A stretch of DNA of 64,000 bases from Tistrella mobilis (GTDB lineage Bacteria > Pseudomonadota > Alphaproteobacteria > Tistrellales > Tistrellaceae). The notes beneath the pieces were generated by a model. The model had not been told where the DNA came from, did no database searches, and saw nothing but the letters and a program-made list of their open reading frames with translations. The first letter of the stretch is position 1. Each line of letters opens with the position of its first letter. Of the stretch, positions 54,401-60,703 are shown in pieces. Location: the NCBI RefSeq assembly GCF_039634785.1, contig NZ_JBBIAB010000025.1, positions 1-64,000 on the forward strand. The letters run 5' to 3'. The position numbers and the translations under genes were made by a program.

Positions 54401-57400
54401 CGCTGGGCGTGGTCGCGCAGTCGATCAGCGGCGGCGGCGGCATCGCCGTGGTCGCCGGCCAGTCGGGCAGCACGGGCTATTCGGGGCCGGTGACGCTCGG
54501 CACCTATACCGGCGGCGGCGGCAATGGCGGGGTGGTCAATGTCAACCTCTCCGGCGGCAGCATCACCACCGGCGGCGTCTTCGCCCCGGGCCTGGTGGCG
54601 CAGTCGATCGCCGGTGGCGGCGGCATTTCGGGCGTTCACAGCAGCGGTGTCTATCTGGGCGGCTATGTTGCCGGCAACGGCAACACGGTCACCGTCAGCA
54701 GCGGTGCCGCCATCGGCACGATCGGCAATGCCTCGGCCGGCATCGTCGCCCAGTCGATCGGCGGCGGCGGCGGTCTCGCCCTCGCCAATGGCGGCAATGC
54801 CGTCATCCTGAACGCGCCCAGCGGCTCCAACGCCTCGCAGGTGAGGGTCACCACCACCGGCAGCGGATCGGTCCAGACTCAAGGGGCCACGGCCTTCGGC
54901 ATTCTGGCGCAGTCGATCGGCGGTGCCGGCGGCGCGGTGTTCAGCCCGGTGAACCAGGCCACGGCCGGCTTCGGCGCCGGCATCGCCTATGGCGGCAGCA
55001 TCGTCATCGACACGGCGGCGAATGTCGTCACTTCGGGCGCCGGCTCGGCGGGCATCGTCGGCCAGTCGATCGGCGGTGGCGGCGGCGTGATCGCCTCGGC
55101 CTTCTCCAATGCCAACGTCACCAGCTATGGCGTTACCCTGAACGCCGCCAACGCCAGCGGGCTGAACGGCAACACCGTCGCCGTCACCACGCGCACCCAG
55201 ACCATCGCAACCGCCGGCGCCAATGCCGCGGGCGTGATCGCCCAGTCGATCGGCGCCGGCGGCACCTATTTCACCCAGGCAAATGCCGCCTCGCAGGGGG
55301 CGGTGCACACCGCGATCAATCTCGGCACCCCGGTCGGCAAGGGCGATGGCGGCCAGAACACCACCTATTCCACCAACGTCACCCTGGGCGCCGGCGGCGT
55401 CACCACCATCGATACCTCGGGTGCCAATGCCTATGGCGTGGTCGGCCAGTCGATCGGCGGCGGCGGCATCGTCTCCATCGCCACCCTGTCGAGCGGCGGC
55501 TGGATCGATGCCGGCATCATCGGCCAGCGCGGCGGCGGCGGATCGGCCATGCCGACCAGCGTCAGCGGCACCGCGAACATCGTCACCCGCGGCACCAATG
55601 CCGCCGGCGTGATCGTGCAGTCGATCTCGGGCGGCGGCGGCGTCGCCAGCCTGTCCTCTCAGTCCGGCGCCTGGTTCTCGGGGATGGTGACGCTCGGCGC
55701 CACCGGCGGCAACGGCGCCAATGCCAACACCGCCTATGGCTATCTGGCGGCCGGCAGCGTCACCACCAGCGGCGCCTTCGCCCCCGGCCTGGTGGTGCAG
55801 TCGATCGCGGGCGGCGGCGGCATCGCGGGCATCCATACCGATGCCGTTCGCCTGGGCGGGCCGCTCAATGGCAATGGCGGCACGGTCTCGGCAACAAGCT
55901 CGGCGCTGATCACCACCTATGGCGGCGCCTCTCCCGGCATCGTCGCCCAGTCGATCGGCGGCGGCGGCGGTCTCGCCCATGGCGCCGGCCAGGTCTATTT
56001 CAACTCGGCCGTCAGCGGCTCCAATGCCGGCAATGTCTGGCTGACCACCGGCACCGGCGGCACGGTGCAGACCGTCGGCAGTGTGTCCTATGGCATCCTC
56101 GCCCAGTCGGTGGGCGGTGCCGGTGGCGCGGTGTTCTCGGAATACCGCCAGCTTTCGGCCAATTTCGGCTCGGCCATCGCCTATGGCAGCGCCGTGACGC
56201 TGAACGTGCCGACCAGCGTCATCACCAACGGTGTCGGCTCCACCGCCATCCTGGCCCAGTCGGTCGGCGGCGGCGGCGGCGTGGTCGCCTCGGTCTTCGC
56301 CGATGCCAATGTCACCAATTATGGCATCGGCAATATGGGCGGCGGCGGCAGCAATCTGAACGGTGGCGCCGTCTCCATCACCACCCAGAACCAGACCATC
56401 GCCACGACGGCAGCCAATGCAACGGCCGTGGTCGCGCAGTCGGTGGGCGACAACGGCATCTTCTTCACCCAGACCAACACCGCCGCGCAGTCTTCCGCTT
56501 CGGTCAACCTGCAGCTCGGCGCGGTGCGCGGTTCGGGCAATGGCGGGCCGTCGCAGAATGATGCGGTGGCGGGCTATCTGGGCAATGCGGTCATCCAGAC
56601 CTCGGGCGCCAATTCGCTCGGCGTGCTGGTGCAGTCGGTGGGCGGCGGCGGCGGTTTCGCCTCGATCGCAACCCAGGCCTCGGGCGGCAGCATCAATGCC
56701 CGCCTCGGCCAGCAGGGTGGCGCGGGTTCCGCCCAGGACATCACCATCACCGGCGCGCCCAAGGTGCTGACCCAGGGCGTCAACGCGGCCGGCGTGGTCG
56801 CCCAGGCGATCACCGGCGGCGGCGGCGTGATGGCGGTGTCCGGCACCAGCGGTGCGGTCTTCTCGGGCAGCGTCTATCTGGGCGGCACGGGCGGCGGCAC
56901 CAGCGGCAATGCCGCGGTCTCCATGACCCTCAGCGGCGGCAGCATCCAGACCGGCGGCAGCTTCGCGCCGGGCCTGGTCGCCCAGGTGATCTCGGGCGGC
57001 GGCGGCCTCTCGGCCATCAACGCCACCTCGGTCAATCTGGGCGGGACGGTCGCCAGCAAGTCGAACACGCTGACGGTGACCAATGGCGCGGCCATCACCA
57101 CCACCGGTGCCGCCTCTCCCGGTCTCGTCGCCCAGTCGATCGGCGGCGGCGGCGGTCTGGCGCTGGCTGCCACCGGGGCCAGCGTCCGGGTCGGCAACAA
57201 GGCGAGCGGCGCCGACGGCAGCAACATCACCATCACCAGCAATGGCCAGATCTACACCACCGGCGTGAACTCCTTCGGCATTCTGGCGCAGAGCGTCGGC
57301 TCCGGCGGCGGCACGGTGCTCACCACCGGCGGCACGGTCTCGGCGGCGGCCAATGCGTCCAGCAAGGCCAGCGCCGGCAGCGTCACGGTCGGCGTCAACG

Positions 57401-59400
57401 CGCCCATCACCACCACCGGGGCGGGTGCCCATGGCGTGGTCGCCCAGTCCGCCGCCGGCGGCGGCGGCATCGTCACCAACGGCACCACCACCCTGTTCCT
57501 GTCGGGCAATGGCGGTGGCAGCAGCCATGCCGTCTCGGTCTATGTCTATGCCCCGATCACGGTCAGCGGCGCCGGTGCCAGCGCGGTGGTGGCGCATTCC
57601 ACCACCGACCCGGTGGTGGAGATTGCCGAAGGCGTGGTGGTCACCGGCGCGGCCGACGGCCATGCCCTGCTGCTCGACGGCCCGATCAACGAGGTCACCA
57701 ATGCCGGCACGCTGCAGACCCTCGCCGGCGGCGACGGGCTGGTGATCGACAGCCGGATCGGCGACACCACCGTCACCAACAAGGGCACGCTGACCGGCAG
57801 CATCAAGCTCAGCGACGGCGGCGCCAATCTGCTGACCAACCAGGCCGGCGGCACGATCAATTCGGGGGCGAGCATCGACCTGGGCGGCACCGGCAGCTTC
57901 ATCAATCACGGCCGGCTGCAATCGGCGACCGCGGGCGTGGTCACGACCACGATCAATGGCGGCTTCACCCAGTCTGCCGATGGCGAGCTGCAGCTGCGCG
58001 TCGATCATGCGACCGGCAAGGCCGACGGGCTGCACATCACCGGCGCTGCCAGCATGGACGGCAAGCTGTCGCTCGCCACGATCAACAGCGGTTCGGTGAA
58101 GCCGGGCCGGCTGGCGATCGCCGATGTCCTGGTCTCGGATACCGGGCTGGCCGCGGGCAATCTGGAGCTTTCGGCCCCCGCCAGCGCGATCCTGAGCTAC
58201 AGCCTGACCAACACCGATGGCCGGCTGGGCATCCAGGCCGATGCCGATTTCACGCCCGAGGGCCTCAGCGGCTTCGGCCGGCGGATCGGTGAGCTGCTGG
58301 GCCGGGTCCAGAGCGAGGCGGCCTCGGAATATTCCAAGGCGATCACCGCCGGGCTGGTCTCGATCAGCGACACGGCGACCCTTGATCGCGGCTATCGCAG
58401 CGTCGGCGATACGGGGGCGGCCAGCGTGCCCCAGAGCATGCTCACCGCCAGCACGCGCGCCATGCAGACGGTGACCGGCCGGCTCGACAGCTGGCGGATG
58501 GGGGCGGCAGCGGCGGCGCCCGGCAGCCGGGAGGCGGCACTCGACCAGACGGCGACCGCGCCCGGGGGTGGCAATACGGCCGGAGGACGGGCCTGGATGA
58601 CGCCGGAAGGCGCCTATGAAACCGGCGGCGGTTTCGACGGGCATTATTTCGGCACCACCATCGGCATCGATGGCGGCGCCGATGACGGCAGCTTCCTGGT
58701 CGGCGGCGCCTTCACCTATGGCGAGACCAGCTACGACCTGGACGGGCTCTCGGCCAGCGGCACCGGCAAGCAGTACGGGGTGAGCGTCTATGGTCTGCGT
58801 CGCTTCGGCGAGGCCTATGCCTCGGTCATCGGCTATGCCGCGACGGGCGATACCCGCTACACCCGCGATCTGCGCTTCCTGGGCATGCCCCGCGCGGCCG
58901 TGACCCGTTTCGACGGCACCACGCTGGGTGCGCGGCTGGAGGTGGGCTACGCCCTGCCGCTGACCGCAGGGCTGAAGATCACCCCCTTCGCGGCGGTGGA
59001 GCCGACCCGTCTGCATCTGGACGAGGCCCGCGACAGCTTCGGCAATGGCGGCGGCGTGGTCTACGAGGCCTCGGACACGATCTCGATGCCGATGACGCTG
59101 GGCTTCCAGATCGGCGGCCCGGTGACGTTCGAGGACGGCAGCCGGATCGAGCCCTTCTTCCGCGCCGGCTGGAAGCACGAATTCCGGCCCGAGCGCGACA
59201 TCACCCGCCATCTGGCCGAACTGCCCGGGATCGGCTTCCAGGGCAGCGATGTCGAGGTGCCGGAAGATGCCGCCGTGCTCAGGGCCGGCGTGCAGTATCG
59301 CCTGGACGAGGATTTCGACCTGCAGCTGAGCGTCGACTCCGAGCTGTCGGAAGAACGCCGCTCGGTCGGCGGGACCCTGTCGCTGCGCTATCGCTGGTAG
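42424..59400 (+). CDS. Giant glycine-rich autotransporter adhesin (5658 residues)
   Basis: One uninterrupted frame of 5659 codons. Long signal peptide (cleavage near GPAFA-GN, residue 41), a passenger of about 5350 residues with some 80 copies of an [AV]QS[IV]GGGGG motif, and a C-terminal autotransporter beta-barrel (about 5390-5658) ending LSLRYRW with an aromatic last residue. Each motif follows a pattern of two short strands (for example VTVTNxGxITTxG) as in beta-helical adhesins. First half: irregular repeats with acidic and Cys-pair inserts. Second half: seven super-repeats of about 399 residues. It should be secreted through the outer membrane by its own barrel and extend as a fibre mediating adhesion or aggregation. 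GAGAGG lies upstream of the ATG. Size and regularity are exceptional; function is inferred. Confidence 0.9.
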   Translation: MAKSGSFLNCGNMTAIGALLGLGVTGCLITGAMITVGPAFAGNAEVSTGPAYYYVNQQPSPGTGSKGSNASFNGFSCDKPDSGGQGPTGTAVTATVTPGISTTTAYGGTLVVAGSTGGTGGTGGSDKTGVCGNGRGGGTGGTGGAVTVTLNGASSDVYPIANTTIVAYSQGGTGGTGGNTNDPGAHGGDGGSGGAGGTVTVTNNMALNIQGGSSSLGIVAQSAGGQGGDGGNNNGGLWGNGGDGVPGGAGGNVTITNNAAITTAAGTPLAAQSIGGFGGDGGSSNGTFGGYSGGGGYGGNAGLVTINNIGVLTVGTAANPSAAAGATAIYAQSVGGGGGNAGVAAGLVALGADGGKAGSGSLVTVNNSSTITAYGPSSVGIFAQSVGGAGGSGGMAFSASGSSASVAVGGSGGDGGSGGSVAVNNTADICTGNGCIPSLATTPVTTDSAGGAVGVLAQSVGGGGGVGGMGLSGSGSGLAFAVGGSGGGGGNAGSVAVLSTGSITTVEVNSAGILAQSVGGGGGVGGGAVALSASSGQSASLSHGGSGGSGGSAGSVAVNCNSFSGDSSAAGACSGQGRLGGLTTGKTISTVGDGSSAIAGQSIGGGGGSGGYAVSLAAGFQGSFALSYGGKGGKGGNGGQVYVSPNGITLTTTGVGASALVGQSIGGGGGGGGSTVDASLAVANSALSFGVGGSGGAAGAGSTVIVENTGSVITTSGDSSHGILAQSIGGGGGSGGSALGLSASPQLAVSLGVGGSGGAGGAAGAVTAHNYAANSSQTAAITTYGYGASAILAQSIGGGGGNGGYTTSGALSYSSGASAAIGGAGGSGNNGGTVQVVNTGLINTYGGGAAAIAAQSIGGGGGSGGYAVAGSISGSVSANIGAGGSGASGGAGGAVTLVNQAAVTVSAASTGNAPALLAQSIGGGGGSGGFSGAAGLSSNGTASMAVGGGGGNGGTGGTVTVDNYSALTVTGPLSPGVVAQSMGGNGGSGGFAIAGSFGESGAVSAAIGGGGGKGGRASQVTVTIQGGGRVSTTGHQSAGVLAQSIGGAGGNGGWDIAGSLGGLGSAGVSLGGSGGGGGAAGGVTIATYDTITTTGLLSHGIVAQSIGGSGGLGGFSAGAAGSTIAAPAVAVGGYGGSGGTGGTVTVNTYTGISTAGDLATAIIAQSIGGTGGSGGAAYSGSVSTGNPASKISVGAAGATGGSGGSGQNGGAVSVTVANNLVTSGFDAYGIIAQSIGGGGGNGGNASAFAASASGGGEKSESGSASVAIGGSGAAGGNAGAVAVTLSGSIQTGMAGVAPGNPGAGDRSVAILAQSVGGSGGNGGSAYANAISGTGAISVAVGGGGGTGGTGGKVTVCGNVSSGSCSNPWGGVTATGGSILTYGNHASAIYAQSVGGGGGRGGYSESSASSNKYAASLAVGGFGGGGGNADAVTVVAGGTLATTGAGSTAIFAQSVGGGGGDGGTATASATGQQGGALDGGVAAYTGTGFAQQTNTGAAVATAAQFSQSGPAASTDEEADNGVGASLAIGGAGGKAGNGGAVLVSSVATVTTSGMLSNGITAQSVGGGGGNGGSATTNAAGGNYAGSISLGGTGGGGGAGSTATVVNTGSITTSGLQSAAIFAQSVGGGGGNGGAASSTVESGGSGALSFGLGGSGGGGGAANLVTVLNFGTLRTTGINSAGIFAQSVGGGGGNGGGATTAATAAPASDDDEEDGSTSASTGSVPTSGSGQSNSSHNSASAGKTGSTSQGSQAGADGGYAAGLAIGGSGGGGAAGGGIVVTNSASITTGTSDGKGGLNSQAIFAQSVGGGGGNGGSASSNADAGKASVALSMGGTGGGAGAGGAVNVGLGGGTLTTYGANAAAVYAQSVGGGGGNGGSSSSTTGSGGSASVALGLGGSGAGGGAGGSVNVCGSISNNICNGDQARPTSITTWGDLSYGIYVQSVGGGGGNGGAVTTSATAGQADDSEPGASVSSGSTGTSASTSKGVAMSAGLGGSGGGGGSGGTVSVNSATTIQTAGAHATAIYAQSVGGGGGTGASATTNANSGAYATSFALGGSGGNGGAGGAVYVVNDGTLATYGFLSHGIFAQSVGGGGGDAGGASSTSAQGGEASLAMALGGSGGGGQNGQGVTVTSRGVITTAAGAAHAIVAQSVGGGGGLGGSAQSSASGGKISAPVTLGGGGGISGSGGTVSVYITRDITASGIGSGAVIAQSIGGGGGISDIIDITSATRASASASLTLGSSSSNAGDGGKILVSTGGGTSALIQTGGDNASALVVQSIGGGGGIATFSAGKISGAVSPTFTLGASRGGGSGGTSAADAVMLTLGDSGGTTSIETWGRNSMGVAVQSIGSGGGIAGFATTSAGSTTATAQLGQSGGGGNGRAVTLSGTASIITHADNAIGAVVQSVAGGGGVALAAAGPGAIFSGSTRLGATGGGTGDGGTVNVNLTGGRIVTNGFNAHGLVVQSIAGGGGLSGIRTTSLTLGGVVAGYGNTVTVASSSAITTYGTSASGIIAQSIGGGGGIGTSDGQVSFASAPSGSNSRQVLVTTTGAGAVQTQGATSFGILAQSIGGGGGAVFGPNRLFGATFGASVAYAESIGVDVGANVITTGMASVAVLGQSIGGGGGVVASTAADAGFTSYGTGLNGANASGLNAGTVAITTRNQTIATAGANAAAVVGQAVGAGGAFFTQANTASQGSVGITAWLGTVNGSGNGGADVADAIKIALGAGGTTTIDTSGANAFGAVAQAVGGGGGIIAMSNQATGGTINGANLGQRGGSGSGMATTLTGTANIVTRGTNALGAVAQSVSNGGGIVVVSGQAGAAFTGNVRLGAIGGSGSNGRTVTVNLTNGSIATGGAYAHGLVAQSIAGGGGISGVLTNDVTLGGVVAGNGGAVSVASSAAVTTYGTAAAGIVAQSIGGGGGLAIGTGAVTFANTPSGSNASQVTVTTSGGGAVQTQGATSFGILAQSVGGGGGAIFGPTALLSTNLGTGIGYAGNIGIDAGANVVTSGTGSVAILVQSIGGGGGVIASTTSNAGFVNYGTGLNSAGNGNLNAGTVAVTTRNHTIATSGANAAAVVGQAVGASGVFFTQANSASQGAVNVTGYLGTVSAGGNGGADVADAIKVTLGAGGLTTIDTSGANAFGAIAQSVGGGGGIVAIATQATGGTVKGAILGQRGGSGTGLATTLTGTANIVTRGTNALGAVAQSISTGGGIFVVSGQSGATFTGNVRLGATGGSGSDTRAVNVNLSGGSIATGGAYAHGLVAQSIAGGGGISGVLTNDVTLGGVLAGKGGTVAVSSSAAVTTYGTAAAGIVAQSIGGGGGLAIGTGAVTFANTPSGSNAGQVTVTTSGGGAVQTQGATSFGILAQSVGGGGGAIFGPTSLLSTNLGTGIGYAGNIAVDAGANVVTSGAGSVAILGQSIGGGGGVIASTTANDGFVNYGTGLNSAGNGNLNAGTVAVTTRNQTIATSGVNAAAVVGQSVGAGGVYFTQANTVSQGTINVSGYLGTVSAGGNGGANVADAIKVTLGAGGVTTIDTSGANAFGAVAQSVGGGGGIVAISTRASYGNAKGVQLGQRGGNGMGMATTVTGAASIVTRGNNAFGIVAQSVSNGGGILAVATPGLEFFTGTAILGARGGSGNNAGNATVNLSGGGGITTTGVFAHGIVAQSIAGGGGISTLNTDTVQMGGGTAGIAGVASVTALAPVATSGIGASAIVAQSIGGGGGLALTSYNAQFISTTGGSDASTVGVTTTGNGWLQTTGNLGFGILAQSIGGGGGAFIAPNHGVIASFGASAAYAGGVYVDAGANVVTTGQGSTAILAQSVGGGGGVIASSFADAAYTSYVANVYGSSGGSDYGNNVAVTTHGQTIATSGANGAAVIAQSVGGSGVYYAQTNTAAQGSIHATFNLGSGVGSGNGGVSQTDSVKVTLGSGGATTIDTSGANAFGVVAQSVGAGGGIYAIATQSTGGSIDSSRLGARGGGGVGLAATVTGAANITTRGTNALGVVAQSISGGGGIAVVAGQSGSTGYSGPVTLGTYTGGGGNGGVVNVNLSGGSITTGGVFAPGLVAQSIAGGGGISGVHSSGVYLGGYVAGNGNTVTVSSGAAIGTIGNASAGIVAQSIGGGGGLALANGGNAVILNAPSGSNASQVRVTTTGSGSVQTQGATAFGILAQSIGGAGGAVFSPVNQATAGFGAGIAYGGSIVIDTAANVVTSGAGSAGIVGQSIGGGGGVIASAFSNANVTSYGVTLNAANASGLNGNTVAVTTRTQTIATAGANAAGVIAQSIGAGGTYFTQANAASQGAVHTAINLGTPVGKGDGGQNTTYSTNVTLGAGGVTTIDTSGANAYGVVGQSIGGGGIVSIATLSSGGWIDAGIIGQRGGGGSAMPTSVSGTANIVTRGTNAAGVIVQSISGGGGVASLSSQSGAWFSGMVTLGATGGNGANANTAYGYLAAGSVTTSGAFAPGLVVQSIAGGGGIAGIHTDAVRLGGPLNGNGGTVSATSSALITTYGGASPGIVAQSIGGGGGLAHGAGQVYFNSAVSGSNAGNVWLTTGTGGTVQTVGSVSYGILAQSVGGAGGAVFSEYRQLSANFGSAIAYGSAVTLNVPTSVITNGVGSTAILAQSVGGGGGVVASVFADANVTNYGIGNMGGGGSNLNGGAVSITTQNQTIATTAANATAVVAQSVGDNGIFFTQTNTAAQSSASVNLQLGAVRGSGNGGPSQNDAVAGYLGNAVIQTSGANSLGVLVQSVGGGGGFASIATQASGGSINARLGQQGGAGSAQDITITGAPKVLTQGVNAAGVVAQAITGGGGVMAVSGTSGAVFSGSVYLGGTGGGTSGNAAVSMTLSGGSIQTGGSFAPGLVAQVISGGGGLSAINATSVNLGGTVASKSNTLTVTNGAAITTTGAASPGLVAQSIGGGGGLALAATGASVRVGNKASGADGSNITITSNGQIYTTGVNSFGILAQSVGSGGGTVLTTGGTVSAAANASSKASAGSVTVGVNAPITTTGAGAHGVVAQSAAGGGGIVTNGTTTLFLSGNGGGSSHAVSVYVYAPITVSGAGASAVVAHSTTDPVVEIAEGVVVTGAADGHALLLDGPINEVTNAGTLQTLAGGDGLVIDSRIGDTTVTNKGTLTGSIKLSDGGANLLTNQAGGTINSGASIDLGGTGSFINHGRLQSATAGVVTTTINGGFTQSADGELQLRVDHATGKADGLHITGAASMDGKLSLATINSGSVKPGRLAIADVLVSDTGLAAGNLELSAPASAILSYSLTNTDGRLGIQADADFTPEGLSGFGRRIGELLGRVQSEAASEYSKAITAGLVSISDTATLDRGYRSVGDTGAASVPQSMLTASTRAMQTVTGRLDSWRMGAAAAAPGSREAALDQTATAPGGGNTAGGRAWMTPEGAYETGGGFDGHYFGTTIGIDGGADDGSFLVGGAFTYGETSYDLDGLSASGTGKQYGVSVYGLRRFGEAYASVIGYAATGDTRYTRDLRFLGMPRAAVTRFDGTTLGARLEVGYALPLTAGLKITPFAAVEPTRLHLDEARDSFGNGGGVVYEASDTISMPMTLGFQIGGPVTFEDGSRIEPFFRAGWKHEFRPERDITRHLAELPGIGFQGSDVEVPEDAAVLRAGVQYRLDEDFDLQLSVDSELSEERRSVGGTLSLRYRW
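43060..49269 (+). repeat. Irregular glycine-rich repeats in the autotransporter (about 31 units)
   Basis: About 31 units of roughly 55-90 residues, each with AQS[VI]GGGGGxGG followed, usually, by a second Gly-rich string such as GGSGGGGGxGG and a short xVxVxNxGxITTxG strand pair. Lengths vary because of Cys-pair and Asp/Glu/Ser-rich insertions. At the DNA level the units contain GGC runs but few long exact repeats. Confidence 0.85.
49273..57657 (+). repeat. Seven super-repeats of about 1197 bp (399 residues), each with seven sub-motifs
   Basis: Anchored on the FFTQAN-type motif, units start at 49273, 50470, 51667, 52864, 54064, 55267 and 56461, giving spacings of 1197, 1197, 1197, 1200, 1203 and 1194 bp. 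Within every unit the seven sub-motifs keep a fixed order: TTIDTSGANAFG, ANIVTRGTNALG, GSIATGGAYAHG, AAVTTYGTAAAG, GAVQTQGATSFG, ANVVTSGTGSVA, QTIATSGANAAA, each followed by xQSxxGGGG. The second to fourth units are very similar in DNA; the last unit decays near its end (VVAHSTTDPV). Confidence 0.9.
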
Positions 59401-59421
59401 GTGCCGGGCCTATACCGATCG

Positions 59422-60606
59422 TCACGTCCGCGAGCGGCCCGGGATGATCCCGGGCCGTTCGCTTTTGATCCCGAACAGCAGGCGGGTGAGCGCGGTGGCC
59501 GCAAGCGCCCGGGCCAGCCCCCAGGAGACGAGCCCGGAAACCGCCACGATGGCCAGATACTTGACCAGCGGCTGCCCCGACCAGCCGAGCAGCAGATAGC
59601 CCAGCACCACGATCACCGTCTGATGGACGATGTAGAAGGGAAAGGCGAGCCGCGAGAAGCCGCTGAGCCCCGGGACGGGACGGGCCAGATGCCGGCCGGC
59701 CCAGCCGAGCAGGCCGAGGATGGTGGCCCATTCGGCGACCCCCCGCAGCAGCCGGCGCAGGGCGGGCACCGGCAGCGCCCCGGTCATCCAGGCCGCGACC
59801 GCCAGTACAGTTGCAACCGCAGCTATGATCAGAAGCAGGCGACAATGACGTTCGGCTGCTGCCCCCAGCGCCGGCGACAGCGCGAACCAGCCGCCCAGCA
59901 GGATCAGCAGGCCGAAATGCAGGTGATTGGCCCAGTCCCCCGCCAGCGCATGGGTGCTGGGAAAGCCAGGGCGGAGCAGGATTTCGGCCAGCAGGACCGG
60001 CAGACCTGGCGCAAGCAGGGCAAGCGGCCCCGCTGCCGCCACCCGCATGCCGGCACGATCCAGCAGCGCCCGCACCCCGGGCCGGCGCGCAATCAGGAAG
60101 ACCGGCAGCAGCGCCAGGGCATAGACCAGCAGATAGGCCAGGAACCAGAGATGGTGCCAGCTGAAATTCGCCGCCGGATAGCAGCATTCGAAGATCGAGG
60201 GATAGAAGCCCGGAAAGCCGGTGCCCGGGGCAAGGTCGATCGGGCTCGACCGGCCATCGAGCCCCGTGGCCAGACGCTCGACATAGACCTGCGGCGGCAC
60301 CACCAGCAGAATGCCGGCAACCAGCGGCAGGGCCAGGCGCTCCAGCCGTTCGCGCACATAGCGCCCGGGACCGCGCGCCGACAGGCTGTGCATGGCGGTG
60401 ATGCCCGCCAGAAAGAACAGCAGCGGCATCTGCCCGATATTGAACACCCCGATCAGCACATCGGCCGCGGCATAGCGCCCGGCATCCTTCATATGCCACG
60501 GATCGCTGTCGAACAGCCGGGCGGTGTGGAACAGGATCAGGCCAAGGATCACCAGATTGCGCAGGTGATCGATCGCGCGCGAACGTCCGAGGGCGGGTCC
60601 GGCCAT
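59422..60606 (-). CDS. Membrane acyltransferase 3 family protein
   Basis: 394 residues with about ten membrane helices. N-terminal RAIDHLRNLVILGLILFHTARLF matches the acyltransferase-3 opening, with the catalytic-type His in LFHTARL; later features are FLAGITAMHSL and FPFYIVHQTVIVVLGY near the end. Such proteins O-acylate extracellular sugars, peptidoglycan or lipids. ATG 60606 has AAGGTG upstream. The last 14 codons contain the convergent terminator of the autotransporter. It is divergent from a TetR gene whose probable operator lies in the intergenic region. Confidence 0.85.
   Translation of the reverse strand: MAGPALGRSRAIDHLRNLVILGLILFHTARLFDSDPWHMKDAGRYAAADVLIGVFNIGQMPLLFFLAGITAMHSLSARGPGRYVRERLERLALPLVAGILLVVPPQVYVERLATGLDGRSSPIDLAPGTGFPGFYPSIFECCYPAANFSWHHLWFLAYLLVYALALLPVFLIARRPGVRALLDRAGMRVAAAGPLALLAPGLPVLLAEILLRPGFPSTHALAGDWANHLHFGLLILLGGWFALSPALGAAAERHCRLLLIIAAVATVLAVAAWMTGALPVPALRRLLRGVAEWATILGLLGWAGRHLARPVPGLSGFSRLAFPFYIVHQTVIVVLGYLLLGWSGQPLVKYLAIVAVSGLVSWGLARALAATALTRLLFGIKSERPGIIPGRSRT
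59430..59466 (+). terminator. Intrinsic terminator of the autotransporter gene
   Basis: GCGAGCGGCCCGGGAT (59430-59445) pairs with ATCCCGGGCCGTTCGC (59447-59462) at 15 of 16 positions, followed by TTTT. It begins 30 bases after the autotransporter stop and lies inside the last codons of the convergent acyltransferase gene. Confidence 0.85.
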
Positions 60607-60640
60607 GGTGTCACCTTGTGGGGCTGTTCCTTTGCGTGTA

Positions 60641-60662
60641 TCATTCTTGAATGAATGATTCA
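60641..60662. promoter_or_regulatory. TetR-type operator between acyltransferase and TetR genes
   Basis: Two overlapping dyads: TCATTC-TT-GAATGA (60641-60654) and TGAATGATTCA (60652-60662). The TGAATGA/TCATTCA half-sites are common in TetR operators. It sits between the divergent starts and so could repress both. Confidence 0.6.
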
Positions 60663-60703
60663 ATTAAAATGGCGATCGCGCCCGTATCCCGTCGGGCAGC
60701 GCG

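Noticed and set aside
49273-57657. CRISPR-like or VNTR array
   Set aside because: The regular repeats are in frame, protein-coding and 1.2 kb long; no short direct repeats separated by unique spacers.
51106-59211. Antisense open frame of 2701 codons opposite the autotransporter
   Set aside because: It mirrors the repetitive GGC-rich coding strand; GC-rich repeats lack stop codons on the other strand. The translation is a low-complexity Ala/Asp/Arg/Gly string with no domain, signal or ribosome site.
42430-59400. Phase variation through GGC trinucleotide runs
   Set aside because: Loss or gain of GGC keeps the frame; it may alter glycine number but cannot switch the gene off.
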